Assembly: GCF_900324485.2 (NCBI RefSeq)
Contig: NC_046650.1
Location: 16,745,517-16,809,516 of the forward strand
Length of the DNA: 64,000 nucleotides
Direction of reading: 5' to 3'
DNA from: Mastacembelus armatus
Lineage: Eukaryota; Chordata; Actinopteri; Synbranchiformes; Mastacembelidae
Each line of letters begins with the position of its first letter. Position 1 is the stretch's first letter. The notes below the pieces were generated by a model. The model worked only from the letters and a program-made list of their open reading frames with translations, made no database searches and was not told where the DNA came from. Position numbers and translations under genes: made by a program. Positions 22,646-34,489 of the stretch are shown one piece after another.

Positions 22646-24410
22646 CAACAGGAAGTTAGATAGAACATGATTGTGACAACAGCTGATAAGCAGCTTCGGC
22701 TTCCTCTTTAAACTCTACTTTCGGAGGTCTGCAGCTTTAGCTTTGGTTAAACATGCAATGATTCTATTAGACTGGGAAAATGTAGTTTGTGGGTCATATC
22801 ACAGCAGAGAACATACACATCTTCACAGATTTACCCAGGACACTAAGTCTATCTTAGCACAAAGTCTTCCAGCTGTGTAACCTGAGTGTTGTTTCTATGC
22901 ATTGAGGTCAACCTGTGGTATTTCTGTTTAGAAACAAGGCATCCTGAGCCTCCGACGAGCTCCCTCACAAACATCATACTTCCTGTGGTGGGCGTCTGCT
23001 TTATTCTGGCTTCTGTGATGCTGCTGTGCCTGTGGAGAAACAAAGGTCAGTCTGTTTTCAAACTCACAGCATGATCTTTTACTTCCTGTCAGTCACACAC
23101 TGGATGTGTTTAGCTTGAACATCAACTTGGAAACAGCGTAAAGTGCAAAGGTTTGTTATGAGCTAAGGAACAGACAGGTGGGAACGTCTCCGGCTACATA
23201 TGTATCGCTGTGCATGGGTGCGTTTGTTTTAACATCAAAGAAACGCACTTTGCGATCCATGAAATATTCATTATCAGCGGTTCATGTGTTTGGTTACTAC
23301 TGACGCATGTTACTTACATCATAAGCTCAGTTCACAGCCTTTGTTAAAAATGCCATGAAGAACAATAGTAGATCTGTAAGACTGTTATTCAGAGGAGAAA
23401 CTAGTTTAGCTGCTCACCAACAAGAGATACAAAAGAAAACATATGAAACACGTCATTAACACTGATGTTTTATTGTCTGGTAATAAAAAGCCACATTTCT
23501 CAACTGTTTCCGGAAGGAAGGAGATTCCTTTGATACATTTCTAATTAACCAGAATAATAGAAAATAAACTTTTCGTCAACAAACGTGAGAAAATCATTTC
23601 TCCACAGACGGATGAGAGAAATCCAAACTGTATTTTGACTCTATTTCCACATTTGCAACTTATGGTGCAGCTGATAAAAACTACATTTGCATTGTTTTCA
23701 GTAGCTTTTCTCAGTTTCGCTGTTATAAAGTCCACACATATCCGGACTGTGTTGTCTTTCAGGTAACACTGACCCCGATGTTTCATACACTGACGTGATC
23801 ATCACACAGGAAGTGCAGCCGCACAGGATCACAGGTAAACACACACAAAAACAAAAAGCAGCAGTTTTAGGACGTAAGCCAATCAAGTGCTTTGTTGTTT
23901 CCATGAGCTGTGTTAACGAGGAGAGTTGGAGCGTCTGTGGCGTCTGTGGTGTCTGTGGTGTCTGTGGTGTTATGTGTTGTCACTTTGCTTGAGTCTAAAT
24001 ATGGGAAAAACCAAAAACAAAGAAAACTTCAAAATAAGTAGTTGATAATATTTGTAGAAATCCCCCAGAACACCATGAAACCAAATGTGATGTTTAGACC
24101 AGTGAAACAGAATATACACAACAACGCCAGAGTGTTTTTCTTTACCCTCTTTGTGCTTTGTGCACATTCATCTTCATCTTCTCATCATTGATACGTGTTC
24201 AGTCAATAATGTCACCTCAGCTTTTGTGAAAGGTTATTTAATATGTTTTCCCTCTAGGCATCTGAAGGTTAGATCCTCTAGTTTCTATTATTTTGTCCAC
24301 TAACTCACTGTAGCACTGTGCCCTGTATGTTAATTATGTGTTTGTGTTCGTCCCCCACAGATCCGGACCTGTCAACAATTTATTCAGCCGTCAAACCAGG
24401 AAGCGCCTGA
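20807..24410 (+). CDS. Fc-receptor-like inhibitory receptor, two Ig domains with ITIM and ITSM
   Basis: Exons on the plus strand: 20807-20837 (MEITALCAVV), 21544-21810 (D1), 22282-22530 (D2), 22932-23045 (membrane), 23763-23834 and 24361-24410 (cytoplasmic). All junctions are phase 1 with GT-AG signals; 783 nt, 260 residues. D1 carries NRSQFFQYESVHLSC and SGTYWCES; D2 carries [29 protein letters not shown] and SDEGLYKC, the FcγR/FCRL-type domain pair. One transmembrane helix (IILPVVGVCFILASVMLLCL) follows. The tail has VSYTDV (Tyr229, fits the ITIM pattern V-x-Y-x-x-V) and TIYSAV (Tyr252, fits the ITSM pattern T-x-Y-x-x-V). By family knowledge these recruit SHP-1/SHP-2, so this is likely an inhibitory leukocyte receptor. 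The very short leader exon (31 nt) is shared with the gene at 46355-48860. Confidence 0.88.
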
Positions 24411-25059
24411 CGGGGAATGTCAGGACACAGTGCCCCCTCTACTTTGTGCTTATGATGTAGTGTGTAGTCTCTAGTGTCTCTGTTCTACATCTGACTGGAA
24501 CCTTTTGTTTCTGGTCGACAAGACTGTGTCTTGTCTTGATCTCTTTGTAGACTGGTGCTAAGTCAAAGAGTTGAGTGTCTTCCATCGATGATGTAGAGCA
24601 GAGGAAAAAACCCATGAAACCAGAGTCCTGTTCTTGTTCTGCCCCTTTATTCACTGTGGTTTCACCTCTGTAGTTGTTTTGTGTCGTCACTGTCTCTGTC
24701 TCTTTGTGTGTGTCTTTGTGGACGTCTCCTTTCTCTGTAGTCATCCTGCAAACCTTTATAGCTGTTTCATGTCTCTTTACTCTTCTTCTGTTTTGAAGTA
24801 AATACTGTTTGTCTCCCTGTCATGTCTCTGTGCTCGTTTTGTGTCTGAACACATCACAGGTTATTTTCCTCTGCAGTCGGGGTGAAAATGGTCAAAGACT
24901 CATTGTTCACTTGTGTCTGACATGTTAATGTTTCAACAAAAACTAAACCTGAACCAGCTGATCAACAGTCTGAGTTAAGAGTTAATTCATGAGCCAGAAA
25001 TGAAACACCAGAAACTACATACAGGGACTTTTTTTTGTGTGGGTGGACCAGTTTCTACA

Positions 25060-25200
25060 CACACACTGAAACAGTGACCTGTCCAGGGTGTATCCCTGCC
25101 TTTCACCCAGAGAGAGCTGGGATAGGCTCCAGCTGATCCCTGGGACCCTGGTTAGGGATAAGGGGGTCTAGATGATGGATGGATGGATGGATGGACGGAC
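25060..25200 (+). repeat. 3' half of a common fish SINE-like repeat
   Basis: CCTGTCCAGGGTG, AGCTGGGATAGGCTCCAGC and a terminal (GGAT)n match the 3' part of the full-length copy at 34490-34850. It is truncated at its 5' side. Confidence 0.65.
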
Positions 25201-26439
25201 GTTCAGTGGGACCAAGCAGAAGAGGAAAACTCCTGATGACAGTCACCATCCACAGGTGGAACAAATGAGCCTCACTGATTCAAATCACATGACAGGCAAA
25301 GCAGGAACAAGGAAGAACAAATGGTAACAAGGAAATAAAAGGAGAACCCAAGAAATTCCCAACAGGCTTCCTGTTCCAACAGTTACATCTCACTGGAGCT
25401 GAAACTGTGACAGGTGAGAAATCTCTGCAGGTTTGTGACATGAAGGCTTCAGGTTCAGTCCATCCACATGTCACGAGCTTTGGTCATCAATGAATGGAAC
25501 ACCTTTGGACTGACGCATTGCTGAATCCTATTTTTAGCAACAGAACAAACCCATGTAAGGAAAGTGATCTCTGTTTATAGCTGAGTGAACAGGTCACTCC
25601 TCATTCCTCTGTTAAAGATTTACACACACACACACCTGTTACAGTTATATCAATTACCTTTACACAGACACTGTTGGCTGAATGCCAGTCTCTGTTTCCA
25701 GCAGCTTTAACATGTTGTCATGTAAATGCTGTTTAAACAGAAAATACTACATGTAAAATATGTTTCCTTCTTGGAGATTCCAGTCAAACATCTTTCCAAC
25801 CAGTTCATGTTTGTGAATATCAACAAGACTCATCTCTGGAAGCTCCTTGGACAGTTTGTCTTTAGCTGACACAGAAATAATCTGGGTGGGTTTTTCTAAT
25901 TAGCATCTTGTGGAAAAAACATTTAGGATCTTTGTAAAGTCCAGTCCTGTTTATACTGTACTCTACTGTACTGATACCAGGAAGAACAGTTCAGCTTATT
26001 GTGGGTCAGGTCTCTGTGGGACTGCCCCCTCTAATGTTCACTTCAGTTCCCAAACCATCTACTCACAGCACACCTGGATTCACAGCTGTCTCAAAGAGCC
26101 TCCATAAAACATCTTAGCATCGTCTCTCTGTTAGTGTTTGCACTTATTATTAATCATTGGTCAGAGAAACTAGAAAATAAGCAGCACATCCATTTAAGCA
26201 ACAGACATGAACTGCTCCTCCATTAAACACCAACTCGACAGACAAGCTGAACAAGCCCAGATCGTTTTGTTCCTCAGCAGCTTTGATCGAGGACATTTAC
26301 GGTCCCAGAGGAGGAACTGTAAGAACCTTTTTACGCTAATCAACGGCTTCTTTAAACACGTGGCAGTGAAGCTGCTGCACTGTTCCCAAGAGACAATGTG
26401 GGTTTTGTCCCACAGTCGCTCAGCCGGAAAAGTTCAGCG

Positions 26440-26625
26440 CCACGTGTAACAGTCATCAACCTGACACACATGTTTTTGGACTGTGGGAGGAAACCAGAGT
26501 ACCTGGAGAAAACCCACACAAGCACAGGGAGAACATGCAAACTCCACACAGAAAGGCCCCTGATGGGTTTCAAACCAGGAACCTTCTTGCTGTGAGGCAA
26601 CAGAGCTAACCACTAACCCACTTTT
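26440..26625 (-). repeat. 5' half of the same SINE-like repeat, reverse orientation
   Basis: The complement of this stretch carries GTTAGCTCTGTTGCCTCACA, a GGTTTGAAACC B-box-like word and GGAGTTTGCATGTTCTCCC, as in the copy at 34490-34850. Confidence 0.65.
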
Positions 26626-26711
26626 TTCTGTTGTTTCTGATCGTCTGTTTTAACTGACCTGAAAAAATATTATATTAAATATTTAGTGTTTTCACTCAAA
26701 GAAACAAACCT

Positions 26712-28130
26712 ATACTTCTAATTTGAAGTACTTTATGTACCGCTGGGTAGCTGACGTTAACTACCTTATGTACTTCTAATTTGAAGTACTTTATGTACCG
26801 CTGGGTAGCTGACGTTAACTACCTTATGTACTTCTAATTTGAAGTACTTTATGTACCGCTGGGTAGCTGACGTTAACTACCTTATGTACTTCTAATTTGA
26901 AGTACTTTATGTACCGCCGGGTAGCTGACGTTAACTACCTTATGTACTTCTAATTTGAAGTACTTTATTTACCGCCGGGTAGCTGACGTTAACTACCTTA
27001 TGTACTTCTAATTTGAAGTACTTTATGTACCGCCGGGTAGCTGACGTTAACTACCTTATGTACTTCTAATTTGAAGTACTTTATTTACCGCCGGGTAGCT
27101 GACGTTAACTACCTTATATACTTCTAATTTGAAGTACTTTATATACCGCTGGGTAGCTGACGTTAACTACCTTATTTACTTCTAATTTGAAGTACTTTAT
27201 ATACCGCCGGGTAGCTGACGTTAACTACCTTATATACTTCTAATTTGAAGTACTTTCCATACTGCTGGGTAGCTGACGTTAACTACCTTATATACTTCTA
27301 ATTTGAAGTACTTTATATACCGCTGGGTAGCTGACGTTAACTACCTTATGTACTTCTAATTTGAAGTACTTTATATACCGCTGGGTAGCTGACGTTAACT
27401 ACCTTATATACTTCTGATTTGAAGTACTTTATATACCGCTGGGTAGCTGACGTTAACTACCTTATATACTTCTAATTTGAAGTACTTTATATACCGCCGG
27501 GTAGCTGACGTTAACTACCTTATGTACTTCTAATTTGAAGTACTTTACATACCGCCGGGTAGCTGACGTTAACTACCTTATATACTTCTAATTTGAAGTA
27601 CTTTATATACCGCCGGGTAGCTGACGTTAACTACCTTATATACTTCTAATTTGAAGTACTTTATATACCGCTGGGTAGCTGACGTTAACTACCTTATATA
27701 CTTCTGATTTGAAGTACTTTATATACCGCTGGGTAGCTGACGTTAACTACCTTATGTACTTCTAATTTGAAGTACTTTATATACCGCCGGGTAGCTGACG
27801 TTAACTACCTTACATACTTCTAATTTGAAGTACTTTATATACCGCCGGGTAGCTGACGTTAACTACCTTATATACTTCTAATTTGAAGTACTTTATATAC
27901 CGCTGGGTAGCTGACGTTAACTACCTTATATACTTCTGATTTGAAGTACTTTATATACCGCTGGGTAGCTGACGTTAACTACCTTATGTACTTCTAATTT
28001 GAAGTACTTTATATACCGCCGGGTAGCTGACGTTAACTACCTCATATACTTCTAATTTGAAGTACTTTACATACCGCCGGGTAGCTGACGTTAACTACCT
28101 CATATACTTCTAATTTGAAGTACTTTATAC
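26712..28130. repeat. 58-bp satellite array, 24 full units
   Basis: The word CTTCTAATTTGAAGTAC starts at 26715 and last at 28107, exactly 24 x 58 bp apart, so the array has no net length change in 1.39 kb. Units differ only by base changes such as GTACCGCTGG/ATACCGCCGG. Each unit carries the hairpin ACTTC-TAATTT-GAAGT and AGCTGACGTTAACTACC with a TGACGT half-CRE and a GTTAAC palindrome. The same unit forms a shorter array at 38251-38690. Confidence 0.95.
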
Positions 28131-29279
28131 TTGGTTGGATCTGTTGGATCCATCTAATTATCAGATAAACGTCTTTAATTGTTTATTGGCTCTGTGTCGC
28201 CCTCTACAGGTCATTAATGTCACTGGTCCCTCGGACACTTTCCCACTTCATCAGTTTTCTTTCATTGTGGGCTCAGGTTAAACATCAGAAAACCAGACTA
28301 GTTAGAGTTCAGCCTGCCTTCAGTAACTAACCAGTGTAACCAGTGGGACCACTGGACTCATTGGTCTGGGGGTCAGAAGGGACAGTTTTACAAATTAGTG
28401 TGTTTTTAAAACAATTTACTCACTGTTAACATCTGGAGACCAATGTATATGCTGTAGTAGTAGTGGTAGTGTTGATTGACTGCCCTCTACTGGTTGAAAC
28501 CAGGCTACTGCTCCTTAAAATAGAAGTCAAATATTTGGTCCTCTGTTTTTATAACTTTAGAGCAGCAGCTTCACGACTTTGTGGAGACATCGCTACAAAC
28601 CAGCAACTTCCTTTGGCCTTTTTCTGAAGCTCCAGCTTGTTACTGTTTTCTCAGCTAATGATCCTCCATCACTGTGTTTGCACGTCCATCAGTTTTCTAC
28701 ATGTTCCTCTGTATTTTTAGAATAAAGATCATTCTTGTTGTCAGTGAACTCGACCTCTGATGTTAGAAGATTTAAACATAAAATAAATATGGATTTATTT
28801 ACATTATAAAGGAAAGATGCAGTAATACAGATTAAGCAGATCTCTAGTCCTTCTGTAGTGGTCTGGCTGTTTTAAGGTCTGTATAAAGACAGGAAAATAT
28901 TACTGAATCTCCCCTTTAGCTCAAGATGATGCTGGGATCTATAAACGAACACAGAGCCACAGCTCAGGGCTGCACCACACCAGACAAATGAAGCTCGGAC
29001 TTCGGTCCATTGGTGGGAAACGGATCAGTCTTTTGGCTCAGGGACTCCTGTCTTTGCTCAGATGATGTTGATGGATGAAGTTTCCTGACAGAAATGGCAT
29101 CCACACACAGCAGAGGGAGACTCTTTAAAGGTCTCGTCACAGGATTTAAGACTCAGGTCTTCATGCAGTGCTATGATAGAAAAGGGGTCCTGTTAGTCCT
29201 GACAAGTCCAAACAGACCTGTGTGCAGTAAAAAGCTGCCTGATGGACCAACAGGATCAAAGTCTGATCCCTGAGAAAGT
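28131..29279. other. Satellite flank and 3' UTR region of the PD-L1-like gene
   Basis: TTGTTGGATC...ATTATCAGATAAAC just after the array resembles the flank of the second array (about 38735-38780), so both arrays sit in copies of one dispersed repeat. A minus-strand AATAAA at 28794-28799 is a candidate polyadenylation site for the PD-L1-like gene. Confidence 0.45.
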
Positions 29280-30220
29280 TTACACCACTGAAGAGGTGTT
29301 TACTGACACATCAGCAGGTTCAGTAAAACAAAGACTGAAGCAGAGTTTGACCAGTAGAACAACTGCTGCTGCTGCTGCTGTCAGTCCCAGTCCAACGTAG
29401 AGGCCGATCCGTTCCCAACCCTCTGGTTCTGGACTCTCTGGTGGTCTCTGAGGTTTGGGCTGAACAGCAGCTGTTGTGAATAAAAGGTGGTTACTTTAGG
29501 GTCTAGTCACACTCAGTACTTGCCTCATACTGTACCCAAATACCCCACTTTTGTGTTTGTGTTTATTAAATGAACCTGGAAAACAAAGTGAACTCAGATC
29601 ATCTGCTGTTTGATTTTAGTGCTAATTAGCAAGTGTTAGCATGCTAACATGCTAAATTATGACCAAAGTGCAGTGAGCTGCTAATTCTGGTTTTACCACT
29701 GAACCAACTTACCTGTGACTTTGAGGTGACAGCTGTTATAGTCTCTACCATCATCTGTCTCCACTGAACACAGGTACAGACCAGAGTCCTCGGTCCTGAG
29801 TCTGGACACATGAAGTCTGACTTGTCCTTCTCTGAGGACGTCTTTGTCAAACTGGACTCGTCCTGAAAACTGTTTGTCCTGAGACTCTGGGACCTCAACA
29901 CCCTCATGTAGATGAAACAGGACTGGGTCTTTGTCCTCAGTTAACAGTTGACAGACAATGTAAAGTGCTGAGAGAGACATGTGAGCTGTGGTTGTGAAGG
30001 TCCAGTCCAGTGTGATGTCGTGGTTCTCCTCTGCCTGATAGGAGCTCTGTGTCACATTCACTACAAATGTTCCTGTTGAGGAGACACAGAGGGAAAGTGA
30101 CGACCACACACACTCACAACTTGGATTATTTTGGATTTCCAATTGATTTGAGTTAGTGGATAAAAACTGACCCCAGGTAAAGGGGGTCAGGCTGATGAGC
30201 AGCAGGATCCAGCAGACCAT
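29280..30220 (-). CDS. PD-L1/B7-like single V-domain membrane protein
   Basis: Three minus-strand exons in phase 1: 30172-30220 (leader [17 protein letters not shown]), 29713-30072 (V domain) and 29280-29470 (stalk, membrane and tail); 600 nt, 199 residues. The V domain reads [16 protein letters not shown]..., [36 protein letters not shown] and TEDSGLYLCSV, close to teleost proteins annotated as PD-L1-like or butyrophilin-like. The stalk is proline-rich (PKPQRPPESPEPEG) and the helix is IGLYVGLGLTAAAAAVVLLV, then a short tail ending NTSSVV without tyrosine motifs. The usual B-strand Cys is a Trp (TLDW) and the C-strand Trp is a Cys (YIVC), while a G-strand Cys (YNSC) adds a third. A second leader exon with its own promoter lies upstream at 31382-31481. 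Confidence 0.85.
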
Positions 30221-30699
30221 CTTCTCCTGTCAGAGGAGACACAAACACATGAGGTCAAAGGTCAAGTCAAGAACTTTTTATAGTCCTTCCAACCACATGT
30301 AGCTGTCCTGTAGACAATGTGTCTCCAGGACCATGGTGCTACATGTAACAGGGTGACATATGACAACAGAAGACTAAACCTAAGACACTACAAACTACAT
30401 AAAGTGCATGTGTGCAAGACACAAAACAAGACAGTTCTCTACATAATACACACAATAGCACCGAAGATGAGGTCAAAGGTCAGTCACTATAACACCATAT
30501 GATTCTTCTTGAATTATGTGATTACACTGTGTTGTCACTGTATCTCCATGTTTGTTTATTGTTTATTCAGGTAGCTGAGCATACAGTCCTATTTATAGCT
30601 GTTGGAAGAATGTGAAGAATTTCTAAATGAAAATGTTCCTACAGCTACAAACCTGTTTGTTGGGTTATTGTTGGTAACACCCAAAGTCAAAAACCCGCC

Positions 30700-30870
30700 C
30701 CAGACAAGTGGTTGATGCAGCCTCATTTCGCTCAGAGAAACAGTCTGTGATCCAGGACTTTGCTCAGTGGTGTCAGCAGAACAGCCTCCAGCCCAGTGAG
30801 AGGAAGACCAAAGAGCTGGTCCACAGGAATAAACCTGCCCCGACTAAACCAGGGAATATGATGACACATG
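30700..30870 (+). mobile_element. LINE reverse-transcriptase fragment
   Basis: The plus strand reads VIQDFAQWCQQNSLQPSERK followed by TKELV, the block after the catalytic YADD motif in CR1/L2-type LINEs. Nothing else of the element remains nearby. It sits upstream of the PD-L1-like leader exon. Confidence 0.55.
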
Positions 30871-31381
30871 CAGTTAATGATAAAATGCATAAATCAATAA
30901 CCAGCACTGTGTGGACCATATTCATGCTGAAGTTAATTAAAGTCCTAAAATCCCAAATTCTGGGGTGAGCACTTTGGCCTCATCCAGCTGTTGCTGCCTG
31001 TGCATTCTGCAGGATATATAAACACACACTCAGTCACATCTGGAACAACAACTAGAAAACATGCAATATTCAAATTTAAAAATATTAACACAATTGTAAA
31101 GTATGAACACATTTACAACCGATTGTAAGCCGACGGGTCACATGACTAAAAACAGAATAAAAACATATTTGTATAAATTATATTTTTATTGCATGATTAC
31201 AAATATGCACAGCACTGTACAGGTGTGCACTGTGCAGCACATCTGGGCTAATGTTTTCAAACAGATGTTGACCCAATGAAACAAACATGTTCTTTAAAGT
31301 TATTAGTAAATACACAACATTACTACACAGCACCATGCCAAAGTTAAATACGTGGCTCTATAACAGTAACGTCTGTTTTAC

Positions 31382-31481
31382 CTTCAGCGCAGGGCCAGAA
31401 GACGAAACCCAACCACAGGACTGAAGTCCAGAGGCCGAACCTGCAGGTGAAACCCTTAAAATCCGCTTGGAACCTGCGCAT
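31382..31481 (-). pseudogene. Orphan leader exon, copy of V-domain gene 2 exon 1, with promoter
   Basis: The 100-nt exon encodes [20 protein letters not shown]... ending WPCAEG, with an intact GTAAAA donor after phase 1. It differs from the exon at 19003-19102 by very few bases. The next minus-strand Ig exons downstream belong to the PD-L1-like gene, whose V exon is phase-compatible (30072). It may therefore be an alternative first exon of that gene or simply a stranded copy; the sequence cannot decide. Confidence 0.6.
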
Positions 31482-31590
31482 GATAGAAATAAGTCTCCGT
31501 TTATCGCTGAGCAGAGTAACGACTCCATGGTGGCAGTAACTTTATAGGGTCACTGTTTAAACTTTAAGGGGGCGGGGCGATGCGTGGCGA
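31482..31590 (-). promoter_or_regulatory. Duplicated TATA/GC-box promoter before the orphan leader exon
   Basis: TATAAA (minus, 31541-31546) and the GC box (about 31567-31579) are unchanged relative to the promoter of V-domain gene 2, so this copy could still drive transcription. Confidence 0.6.
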
Positions 31591-32407
31591 CGTCGCAATG
31601 CGTGATGACGCTGCGGTATCGTTGGTGTACGTATCGTGGTTTGATTTGGTTTTCCCGAAACATCAACATATAAATTCCAGTCAGTTCCAGAAAGAGGACA
31701 AAGCCGCGGTGACAAATGAAACAGTCCCAGGTGACACAACATCATCGAGAAGGAACCGGAGAAAGTCCAGGAATACTGAAAGAAGAGCTAGTAAACATCT
31801 TAAACCGGTAGAGTGGCTCCATCACATGATGATCCCAGGAACAACTCTAAAATCACTACACAGGCCTCTGGTAGAGGACCTGAGCTCTGGGGGAGACTCT
31901 GGTGTGAATATAACAATTATACATTTATAAATCTACACAAACACCTCAAGAAGCTACAAAGACTGAAAATGATGTGGGAGTGAAGATTTATCTAAAGAGA
32001 TTTATTTTACAAAGATAAAGCTGAGTCACTGTTTTTTCAGCAGACCAAGCTTTACAGCTGATTCAACCACAGATCATATGATAAACTCATGTCACATGAT
32101 GTATGGCAACATGTGATGACTAAATATGACTCATCATTTATTTTCCTCTATCAAAGTAAATATGTGAAAACCTCTGAGACCCCCTGGTGAATCCATCATG
32201 GGCTGATTCAATTAGCTGCAGCCACAGAGAAAGTCCCGCAAGGTACACTCTTAGTACTCTGTGTGTCAGAAATGAAAACAAATGCGAATGTGGACTCACT
32301 GGGGTTTTCTACAAAGAAACACACTTTGTGATCAATGAAGTACTCATCATCAATGGATCATGTCTATTGATTGGTTTTTATTGTCTCAAGAAGTTATTAC
32401 TGATGCA

Positions 32408-34302
32408 TGTTGTTTGCAAATTTGTCTTTTGAATCTACTGTGACAAATTATTGTGTGTATTGTGAACAAGTGACTGTTTCCTCTCTTCTGAATGAAATAC
32501 CAGGAGCTGTAGAGCTGATCTCACCTCTGACACTCAGCCGGCTCTCTACTGATTCTCCTGCTCCTGAGATTTTACACTTGTACAGTCCTTCATCGGATTT
32601 CAAAACACTGTGGATGGTCAGAGTTGCTGTGGTGTTGCTCCTGATGAGGCGTCCATCTTTGTAGAAGTCAGTGTTGAGACTGGAGGAGGACGCCGTCCAG
32701 TTCCTGCAGCGCAGAGTCACAGCTTCTCCCTCCGTCACAGGAACCACAGGACTCTCCAGGATCACAGAACCCTCTGAGTGACAGAGAAGGATCAGCTTTA
32801 GGATCAGCTGCAGGATGCAGTTTTTCTCCTGAGATAGCAAAGGAAGTACAGCTGAAACTACACAAATGGGTGAAAATAAAAAGGTGAACTCCTTCCTGTG
32901 AGTTGGCTGGTGCTAAACAGGGACTGCACCTGAACAGGAAACATCAAACATGAGATTTTATATGTTTTTCTTATTGTCAACAAACCAAGTCTCATATTGA
33001 CAGAGACTTTCACAGCTTCTGGAGAGCATTTCCTTTAGGGGACATGGTTTGTGTCGTAAACAACAAACTTTTTTGTCTGTTTTTTACTTTTCTGTTGAGC
33101 CTGTTCAAAGTTAACATTAGAAGCAGAACTGAACTGTTTGTGGGACAGTCCGGACCATTTTTCCCTTCAGATCCTGTGTCCTTCATCTCCAACACTCAAT
33201 GCTGCAGCTCCTACACCATAAGAGAGATCAGACACCTCCAGTCCGCTACTTGAGTAAAACTTGTACCTGTCACACTGATGTTGATGGTGTTGCTGCACCT
33301 TCCTCCTGCTGCAGACTCACACCAGTACGTTCCACTGTCGAACCAGTAAATGTTTTGGATGTACCAGTTAGATCCATTTGTCCCCGTCCAGATTTGGTCA
33401 GAATCTTCACTATTGTTTAAGGATGTGCTCCTCTTCAGTGTCCACTTAGAAGAGTTCCCATGATTCCCACAGCTCAGATGGACTGACTCATACTGGAAGA
33501 ACTGGGATCTGTTGGGAAGGACTGTCAGAGTGGCTGCAACAACAGAGACCATGACAAAATTACACTGAGGTTCCTTGATTTCAACAAACCCAACAGGTTC
33601 ATCACCTTCAGATTTCACTGCTTCCTCGTTTCACTCCGGATGTTTTTCAGAACAACAAGTGAATTTATTCAATCTGCCCAAAGCACAACAGGAATAATCA
33701 GCACAGCTGCATTTGTTGTTTTAATTTATTAGAAGCTGTTTAGTTCCTGTGTTGACTTTCTTTTCAAGTGCTCTCCACCATAAAAACCAAAGAAACACAT
33801 TTGATAGCAGCAGCAGAGCCGTACAATACGTGCAGTAGATGCAACCAAATCTCTGCATGTCGCCCACACTCAGAGAAAAGAGCAACTTGTGAAAACAACA
33901 ACTAACATTTTAATGACGGAGCAGCAGCTCTGAGCTTCGGCCTGTGGCCTGTGAGCGACAAACATCTGTCTGTGAAGGGGGACAGATGATTTCTGACTGA
34001 GGTGGCAGCTAGGAGACGATTTTTAATGCAGAAGCACTTGGCACCATGAAGTGATGTGCTCTGCCTGGGCTGCATAACATTATTTGTGTAGAAAACACAA
34101 ACATTTTTCTGCATGTGTTCAAAAATCATCAGCACTGAATTATGACATTTATTTTTGTCTCCGCATGTGACTGAAATTATTCAACTCACAAGTTACAGAT
34201 CACAACTTCCCTCTATTCAAGTAAACAGGCCTATTTTTCTAGGTAATAAAATACATCATCTTTAATATGAGGCTACAAAAATGTTATAACTCATCAATAG
34301 TA
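32408..34302. repeat. Inverted segmental duplication of 20338-22645
   Basis: The block is the reverse complement of 20338-22645 with one internal deletion. Together with 31352-32313, which is direct, it shows that one duplication was followed by an inversion with a breakpoint near 32408-32413. Confidence 0.85.
32525..33533 (-). pseudogene. Headless and tailless inverted copy of the Fc-receptor-like receptor
   Basis: Two minus-strand Ig exons, D1 (33267-33533, 267 nt) and D2 (32525-32773, 249 nt), copy the exons of the gene at 20807-24410, with intact reading frames, splice sites and phase 1 borders. About six of some 172 residues differ (for example K to Q, E to G, T to I in D1 and S to L in D2). 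The leader exon is lost by a roughly 437-bp deletion at about 34101, and the duplicated block ends before the membrane and ITIM exons. Without a leader and anchor it should not make a surface receptor unless spliced to exons of neighbours. It is therefore called a truncated gene copy. Confidence 0.8.
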
Positions 34303-34489
34303 ATTTATCATAGCAAACAATGTCAACTAGATTTTAACATATGATAGTTTGTTGATTTATTTAAATGATTTCTGGTTTTTGAAAGAAAAAATGAATGAAT
34401 GGATTTTAAAGACATTACTTCTTGTTCTGGGATTTAGTGATCAGCATTTTCACTACTGGACAAAAAATAAATGTTTTTTTTCAGTGAGG

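Larger units (their letters stand above)
24411..26714. other. 3' flank of the Fc-receptor-like gene and intergenic DNA
   Basis: No gene recognised. It holds two dispersed repeat copies (annotated separately) and a (GGAT)n stretch near 25168-25192. Confidence 0.5.
31352..32313. repeat. Segmental duplication, copy 2 of 18972-19891
   Basis: Same orientation as copy 1 and nearly identical. It ends where a stretch similar to about 23236-23310 (intron of the Fc-receptor-like gene) begins at 32320-32410, showing a complex rearrangement. Confidence 0.85.

Noticed and set aside
26712-28130. Possible CRISPR-like array
   Set aside because: The whole 58-bp unit is repeated without unique spacers, in a fish genome. 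It is a satellite.
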